From Brassica napus (taxonomy: Eukaryota; Streptophyta; Magnoliopsida; Brassicales; Brassicaceae), in the NCBI RefSeq assembly GCF_020379485.1, contig NC_063448.1:22653726-22717725 (forward strand): a DNA stretch of 64,000 nucleotides. The letters are read 5' to 3'. Positions within the stretch are counted from its first letter, which is position 1, and each line of letters starts with the position of its first letter. The translations under genes were made by a program, and so were the position numbers. Below are positions 58,746 through 64,000 of the stretch, piece by piece. The notes under the pieces were generated by a model, which was not told the DNA's origin, searched no databases, and saw only the letters and a program-made list of their open reading frames with translations.

Positions 58746-59115
58746 TTTTTCTTGTAGTGCTTGGCTGCAATGGCATGTGATCTGCTAATTATCCCAATCA
58801 CAACAGTGGCTTCAGAGTCCTCCTTTAGTATTGGATCCGAGTTCTTAACAAATATAGGAGCCGTCTACTCCCAAAAAATGTGCAATCTCTGATATGCTCG
58901 AGGAATTGGATCAAAGGATACGAATCTTATGTAAATAACTCACATTATAATTTATTGTAGAGTACCATATCCTCAATCATAAGTAAATGAAGTTTTTGAT
59001 ATTTACAGAAGAAGAAATCAACAGTGATGGTGATGGTGATGGTGATGGTCAAGAAGAGAAATTACCATCATTTGAGTCTATTGTCGATGGGAAAGATGAA
59101 GATGAGCGCGTTTGA

Positions 59116-59272
59116 AATGTTATCTTTAGTTGGTATTTTGCTTTAATTACAATTTGAGATTTTTTGTTTAAGTTGTTTGGTTTTCTTTTAAGTACTATGA
59201 TTTGGTGTTTTTTAAAAATTTAATTTGCTTCAGACTTAACATCTTATCTTCTGCATGCACTTTAAATTTAGT

Positions 59273-59304
<32 letters not shown>

Positions 59305-59696
59305 TCTCAGCTTATACATGCACTTGTGATAGAAGAAATAGACTTAATAATTTCAAGAATAAGAACAATATATAACAAATTTAGTTGAGCTTGAATAGTA
59401 GATGCTTGAATGTATCTTCATTATGTGCATTTAGGTGTGTACTGAACTACTGGATCAGCTTGAAGTGTCCTGGAGGACTGGAGCAGCCTGCAGCGTATAG
59501 AAGTGTCCTGATGCACTCATTTGCCGTCCAGCCCGCGCGACGATCTGTAAGGGATTGTGCACTTATGTGGGGCGGGATCGGGCTGACCTTTTGGTAACCG
59601 CAGCCCGCGTGGGCCTGGCCTGCCATGATCCGCGAAAAGACGAGCCCGCAATGGTACGGGACAGGACATGACGTATCAACGTGTTTGACATTCCTA
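59116..59696. other. hAT 3' terminal region with (TA)n microsatellite
   Basis: A TA run lies at about 59273-59301. GC-rich subterminal DNA (59460-59660) mirrors the GC-rich left end (46100-46290). No gene seen. Confidence 0.6.
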
Positions 59697-59831
59697 ACTG
59701 CCACAGACTATATAAAAGAAGACAAGCGAAGCACTTCGGATATCCATAATCCAATTACGATACAAATATACAATTAACGTTTTTAATAGGCAATATAAAT
59801 ACTGCCGCAGACTATATAAAAGAAGACAAGC
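59697..59831 (+). repeat. Direct repeat carrying TATA-box-like sequence
   Basis: The 31-bp sequence ACTGCC(A/G)CAGACTATATAAA plus AGAAGACAAGC occurs at 59697-59727 and 59801-59831, 104 bp apart with one difference. Each copy holds a strong TATA match (CTATATAAAAG). No gene follows that I can support, so it may be an old promoter scrap duplicated at the hAT flank. Confidence 0.6.
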
Positions 59832-59892
59832 CAAACATTAGTCCTATCGTCTCTTTTAAGCAAATAGCTAAACTAAATTAAAGATATATATG

Positions 59893-60108
59893 TTTTTTTT
59901 TATAACCGAGTGTCTTGGCCCCACCGAAGTGGTCCAGACTAGAAACCGAAGCAACCAAAGACTTAGCATGCGCTGGTCACCATGTGGGTCACCGTAAACG
60001 GTCTTCGGTCTCGGGCGTTGGGGTTCCGCATATGAATTCTCCAGTGGCCGGGATTCGAACACGGGTGGCGGAACTCACAGCCGTGAGCCATTTACCATCA
60101 GAGCTACA
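59893..60108 (-). mobile_element. tRNA-derived SINE, copy 2
   Basis: Same family as 5778-5985, minus strand, with the longer tRNA head (GTAGCTCTGATGG at the 5' end) and box B GTTCGAATCC (60060-60051). The flanking 13-14 bp repeat AAAGATATATATG(T) at 59880-59892 and 60109-60121 is a perfect target duplication. The T run after 59892 is the A-rich tail. Confidence 0.9.
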
Positions 60109-60121
60109 AAAGATATATATG

Positions 60122-61174
60122 TACCTAGGCTATATATGACCCTAGCCAATTATCTTCGACCTCTAATGCAAAGTGTGCCCCTACTTTCTTTCTTACATCA
60201 AATTCTAATAAACTTTAAGGAAATGTAACTAAAAATGGAAATTAGTAATGTGCATCGCGACTAGAGATATAAGATCAATCATTAAAAAAAAAAAATTTTG
60301 ATAGATACATATACATATTACATAGTAAAATAGAAATGTGTTCAGATCTCATGAATCGAAAACACCTTGACAAGAACAGAAGATACATTTTGTTCTTGTA
60401 TATTGCTAAAGAAGGCTCAAATAATTCTAGCAAAAGGCTGCTCTTTGAACTTCGGATGTCCACCGTTTAAAAAGCTTTGTCCAACAAATATATATGCTTC
60501 CAATGATGAAATGATTATGTGGAAGACATAGGAAGGTTTTCACTTTTCACCAACTACTCTTCATTATTCCCCCACATAATGTCTAATATTATTGGCTTCA
60601 TCAATATCTAACTTTTGTGTTTTCTTTTCCTTGTATCTTCTTATTTTACATGATTAAGAAATCTTGGATTGATTAATTATATATACAAAGAATACAACCT
60701 TGAACGTACAGTGTATCATTTATCAAGTCGTGTTTTTAAAGTTAGTCCATCGATGTGTACTGGAAAAGAATGATCGATTTTTTTTTCTTCAGAAATATAA
60801 TTTAATAATTATAATAAGGTCTCATAAACAATCTTTTTTTGTTGATGAAAAAATTATTAAATTTGGAAGTGCATGTATTTCCGTTATATACGCCTCGTTT
60901 TGTTCGTTTTTCATTTTCTTTTCGAAAAGACGTTTTGTTCGTTCTTTCCGTTACATTACGTAAGTACGTAACGGGTTTCATTTCAGTTCTCTGGCTGAGT
61001 GCAAAACTGCAAATGAATTCTTTTAAAAGAATATTTGAGTACCAAACTAAACTAGAAAAGACAGATTAACTAGGAACTGGTTTAATCACGAAATGGTTTG
61101 AATTGGGAACATTAATAAAAATGGACTCGTCTATATACAGTCACGCCCTTCATAGGCTTGTAATTCAAATAACA
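60122..61174. other. AT-rich intergenic DNA, no gene seen
   Basis: A patch at 60340-60480 is less AT-rich and partly open on the minus strand (60463-60275), but I recognise no family. The rest has no terminus or RNA that I can support. Confidence 0.45.
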
Positions 61175-61384
61175 CTAGGATCGAACCCGCGCACCAGCGC
61201 GGGTGCTATTTTTTTATTTGCAATGATATAACATCTGTAGTTGTTTATGTTTTGTATCAGTATGTTTCAATTTGCTTAAACGGTTTCATTCACGTTTCAT
61301 TAACATCTGATTCATTCAAATTTTGTATTGTTTGTTTAAAAAAAAAATAAGATAGAAACATAACTTTTATGGATCATGGTGTAA

Positions 61385-61440
61385 CTATTGGGCTGGAGAT
61401 ATTGAATATTTACTGACTAATTTATAAAAGGCCCATTTAG
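61385..61440 (+). promoter_or_regulatory. Site II-like promoter elements before the small gene
   Basis: TGGGCT at 61389-61394 and GGCCCA at 61430-61435 match site II (TGGGCC/T) elements common in promoters of plant housekeeping genes. They lie 200-260 bp before the start codon of the small two-exon gene. Confidence 0.35.
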
Positions 61441-61643
61441 TAAGTTAACTAATTAGCGTAGGAAAAAAAATAGTTAGGATCAAACTCTAACAAAAAAAAA
61501 CAGAGCGATCATCTTCCCCGATCATTCCTTAAGCTAGGGTTCTTACCTTTCTTGGGGATCAGTGGTCGTTCTTACAGTACTGAACCCTTCAACATAACAG
61601 TTTAACGATTCCTCAAGATTTAAATTGCTAAAGATTCATCAAC

Positions 61644-61901
61644 ATGCAATCCATGGTGAAACAGGCGGCTCCAAAGGTTTTGATTTTTGTTGTTTTGAAG
61701 TTAAAGCCTTACGGATTATTGAATTTTATGGTTTATCTATGTGTCTAATAGTTTTATTGTATACAATTCCAGATGAATTTAACGCTACAAATAGAGATTG
61801 AAGATGTCCAACAGATCATTAAGATTCGTCTCGTTTGGAAAGTTCTGGGATCTAAGAACATAGGTGCAAGCCGTTCTTTTGATTACGATAAAGAAGATTA
61901 A
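61644..61901 (+). CDS. Small two-exon gene, 53 residues, function unknown
   Basis: Exon 1 is 61644-61676 (MQSMVKQAAPK) and exon 2 is 61773-61901. The splice sites (AAG|GTTTTG and TTCCAG|ATG) keep the frame, and the product is a 53-residue, mostly basic protein ending ASRSFDYDKED. The upstream DNA looks like a genuine leader (less AT-rich, CTAGGGTTCTTACC) with site II elements. I recognise no domain; the segment IKIRLVWKVLGSKNIG is vaguely like an OB-fold strand pair, but that is weak. It lies antisense within the Helitron 3' part, so it is probably the 5' piece of a captured host gene whose last exon now ends early. Confidence 0.4.
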
Positions 61902-62907
61902 AACCATAATCAAGTATAAGGCAAAGTTTATGTTCTGTTCTGTCTTGAAACCAAAACAATCTTTGTTTCTAGTATGTTTTTTTTTCTGACTTGTAACTAT
62001 CAATTGATTGTGTGCACGGTTCTGTTTTGATTAATCATTTATGCGTGTTATCATCTTTAGTAATATCTATGTTTCCTACTGTTTGTCCATGTTTACTATC
62101 CTTTAAATAGAAGTTGGCTTAAGATAGATGTATATTGTTTCAAATTATAAATGTTATGTTTCTCGATCTTAAGATGTGCTGAGTTGTTTCCACTTTGCTT
62201 CAGAATATTATCATGGTGGAATATAACTTTAATTGTTTCTCTGTAATTGTGTGCTTATAGCTGATGTCCGTAACTTCGTAAATCACTTGTCAACTGTTTA
62301 TGTTCATTCTTATAGCTGATGTATGAAACTTAGTATATCACTTGTCCACGGCTTATGGTAAATGTTGAACATACTTCTTTGCTTATAACTACAACTATCT
62401 GTAAATTCAGTATCTCGTATGCTTTTGTTTTCAAAATATCCCTTGAAGAATGACTAACTTGTGTTGATTTTTTTTTTCTGTTTAATTACATGACACCAAA
62501 ACATAGTGGAAAAGCAAAAGTGATACAAAAAGGATATAACTGAAGAGGAGCATTACACATAATTCTAAAAGTAAAAAGGTTAGTAATTTATTAAACAAAC
62601 TTTTATTAATATGCGCAGATTATTAGTCTTAAGAGTAGTATTAGTAGGATTATCGGTTTGAATGAAACATTGCTGAATGAAACATAGCATTATTTCTGAT
62701 TGTGGACTGACTCCTAAAAGAAGAAACAAAACTTGTCTCAAGTTTGAACAAATAGCATAGTAAAAAGTAGAAGTCCATCGCATTCCCTCTTCTCGACGAA
62801 ACCTGCAACTAATCACGAAATATATTTTACAACCTTATATCATCCTAAAATTTCAAAAAAAAATTGATCCATAAGTAAACATACCTGTCGTTTCTTACAT
62901 ATACATA
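61902..62907. other. Helitron interior, no gene seen
   Basis: Mixed AT-rich DNA. An approximate repeat is visible: CTTATAGCTGATGT(C/A)(C/T) with a following CTTGTCAACTGTTTATG/CTTGTCCACGGCTTATG at about 62257-62300 and 62311-62360. Confidence 0.45.
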
Positions 62908-63138
62908 TCATAGGTTGTTGAAAATCTCTTTGAAAACAACATTCATAGTCTTCTTCTGAGGTTTACCATCTTTGTCCACAATCAAAATCTTCAATCCTTT
63001 CTTTGATGTGACCCTAGAAATAGCCACATATAGCTGTCCATGAGAGAACACAGGTCTGGGTAGGAAGATGCCAACTTCAGAGAGAGATTGTCCTTGGCTT
63101 TTGTTGATTGTTATAGCAAATGCAACTGCCAAGGGCAA
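62908..63138 (-). pseudogene. Helitron helicase C-terminal fragment
   Basis: About 76 codons match the C-terminal end of the PIF1-type helicase of plant Helitrons: FAITINKSQGQSLSEVG, then HGQLYVAISRVTSKKGLKIL (helicase motif VI region) and the closing NVVFKEIFNN. The upstream part of RepHel is missing. A stop and TATCTCTAAT repeats (63140-63180) adjoin the break, and no ATG opens the frame. It has no Rep nuclease and no ATP-binding motif here, so it is non-functional. Confidence 0.88.
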
Positions 63139-63960
63139 TTAGAGATAATTTTTCATTAGAGATAATTAGAGATAGTTTTTCATTTAAAAATTACAACAAT
63201 ATATCATCTAAAATTTTGATTGTTTGCAGCAAAATTTCTATTGCTTGAATCTTCAGGTAATTTCTCAAGTCGAATTTTAATTAATGAAATATAAACAATA
63301 AAAACATTCCAGACATTTAGGTTAATATTAGATGATTTGTTATATTTTAGTTACGATTTTGATCTGATTAGATTTTATTTTAATAACTAAAATTTAAAGT
63401 AGCAAGAAACGTGTTGAATATTTCTAAGTCAGAAACATATATTTTATCTAGTTATAAAACAATGAGGATCTCTAGAAGATGTGTTCATCTGTATAACTCT
63501 ATATAGGTTATTTAACTCTGTTTGATGTATGTGCTTTTTTTTTCTAACTGCTAGGTTGACCCTGCAAGTGCCGATAATGTTGAAGTTATGCTTTGGGGAG
63601 TAAAGATGCTCTGCCTCATATGATGCCGACTCCATTAGACACATACCCGTATTCATTCAAAGGTATGTTGATAATTTAGAAGATATGGTTGCATTTAAAT
63701 GTTTTAGATGAAGAAATAATCGAATATTTAAAGTTTGTTTCATTTTTTCAAGTTGATTGTTAGTTAGATATTAAAATTTAGATGAAGAAATAATCAAACT
63801 TTTATTAATAGATATTAAAATTGAAAATACGAAACATCAATGAAAAACACCAGAAAGCTAAAAACAGAATCAAATAAAACTTAAATGTAGAAAATATCCA
63901 AATTACTCCAGAACATTACATCCATACCCACCAAACTTCATCACTTAGAACCGTCCCAAA
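63139..63960. other. AT-rich DNA with one possible exon
   Basis: At about 63554-63661 on the + strand a less AT-rich patch ends in a donor-like AAAG|GTATGT. One frame of it (KDALPHMMPTPLDTYPYSFK) reads like protein, but a stop or frameshift lies just before, and I recognise no family. Confidence 0.25.
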
Positions 63961-64000
63961 CTAATCCTTTTTCGATTTCTCCACCTTGACAATCTTGGTG
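63961..64000 (-). CDS. Possible 3' end of a gene leaving the window
   Basis: At the right edge the minus strand reads TKIVKVEKSKKD then TAG (63963-63961). The Lys-rich end would fit a basic nuclear or nucleic-acid-binding protein. Only 13 codons are visible, so the call is weak and the protein unidentified. Confidence 0.25.
   Translation of the reverse strand, partial: TKIVKVEKSKKD

Larger units (their letters stand above)
50860..58759 (+). mobile_element. CACTA (En/Spm) transposon nested in the hAT gene
   Basis: The ends are CACTACAAGAAAAATGGGTT and, inverted, CACTACAAGAAAAACGCGTT. The 3-bp duplication CTT (50857-50859, 58760-58762) is perfect. Length is 7,900 bp. It carries the usual two genes in one direction: a TNPD-type transposase (51714-55459) and a TNPA/Ptta-type gene (55457-58228). 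Both subterminal regions carry ATAGCG words. Near-identical ends suggest a fairly recent insertion, later than the hAT element it cuts. Confidence 0.93.
48580..59115 (+). pseudogene. hAT transposase (BED finger, hATC), split and broken
   Basis: It starts at ATG 48580. The Ser/Asp-rich N-terminus leads to a BED zinc finger (CNHCKNEY, then HRLRC, about 49180-49270). The RNase H-like core region contains FHVRCAAHILNLIV and STRWNS, followed by a DUF4413-like part (VFDPQFK, about 50410), an intron 50632-50707, and the hATC dimerisation region. The last is cut by the CACTA element at 50859; the other half ([15 protein letters not shown]) resumes at 58763 in the same frame once the insertion and one CTT are ignored. 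A last exon is 59009-59115. Defects are stops at 49532-49534, 49732-49734 and 50371-50373, and frameshifts near 48880, 49660 and 58860. It would have bound and excised hAT ends. Confidence 0.85.
46096..59696. mobile_element. Large hAT element interrupted by a CACTA element
   Basis: The left end TAGAGATGTCAAA and the right end (inverted) TAGGAATGTCAAA match at 11 of 13 positions. Both are followed inward by about 200 bp of GC-rich DNA with GGCCC and CCCGC words, as in plant hAT elements. Flanks ACTGCAGT (46088-46095) and ACTGCCAC (59697-59704) share only the first five bases, so the 8-bp duplication is eroded or the ends are off by a few bases. Inside is a hAT transposase gene. Without the CACTA insertion the element is about 5.7 kb. 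Confidence 0.75.
61175..63138 (-). mobile_element. Helitron 3' part with helicase fragment
   Basis: On the minus strand the element ends at 61175 with CTAG followed by T. It has a perfect 8-bp stem (61185-61192 with 61197-61204, ACCCGCGC, loop of four) ten bases inside. Upstream on the same strand is the C-terminus of a Helitron helicase (63138-62908). Between them sits an unrelated two-exon gene on the opposite strand, consistent with gene capture. The 5' end was not found and may lie outside the window. Confidence 0.72.

Noticed and set aside
5941..60060. tRNA gene suggested by box B sequence
   Set aside because: Box B belongs to two SINE copies; no full tRNA fold is present at either place.

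Overview
This window is nuclear DNA of a flowering plant, almost certainly a Brassicaceae species and most likely a Brassica. The evidence is GT-AG introns, an AT-rich background, Arabidopsis-type transposon families, a tRNA-derived crucifer-type SINE, a decayed plastid 23S rRNA fragment and one intact gene close to Arabidopsis purine permeases. It is a transposon graveyard around one clear host gene. Precise element ends could be read for most of the large elements, because target-site duplications (TSDs) are still visible.

Layout. 1-7756: AT-rich DNA with a copia 3' remnant, a hAT-type MITE with 8-bp TSD (5159-5729), a SINE (5778-5985), a 5'-truncated LINE copy with 16-bp TSD (6409-6955) and a probable Helitron terminus at 3138. 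7766-15098: a complete Mutator-like element of the KAONASHI type (9-bp TSD TTTGTTTAT), carrying a dead MuDR-type transposase on the + strand and, convergent to it, an apparently intact seven-exon ULP1-like SUMO-protease gene (884 codons). 15220-21743: a second hAT-type MITE, a LINE scrap, a MULE-type MITE (18355-18852), an internally deleted KAONASHI derivative (19579-21043, 9-bp TSD) and a nuclear plastid rDNA piece.

22822-37188: a full-length L1-type LINE on the - strand (16-bp TSD) split by a coding-free LTR retrotransposon (25919-33891, 5-bp TSD TCTTC). That element carries an array of near-perfect 26-bp palindromes. 37647-38819: the intron-less purine permease gene, whose start codon lies about 440 bp from the LINE 5' end. 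38870-46095: AT-rich DNA with a diverged direct duplication, a Helitron 3' end (41051) and a second broken LINE.

46096-59696: a large hAT element whose transposase gene is split by a 7.9-kb CACTA (En/Spm) element (50860-58759, 3-bp TSD CTT). The CACTA element carries both usual genes, each damaged by nonsense mutations. 59697-64000: a second SINE (TSD of 13-14 bp) and a - strand Helitron (3' end 61175) with a helicase C-terminal fragment and an embedded two-exon small gene with promoter-like flanks.

How it fits together: the permease gene is the only clear host gene. The rest records layered insertions: LINE then LTR element, hAT then CACTA, and an autonomous MULE with its deletion derivative. 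The best candidates for surviving function inside transposons are the intact ULP-like gene and the 53-residue two-exon gene in the Helitron. I found no wholly new system that the sequence alone could prove.
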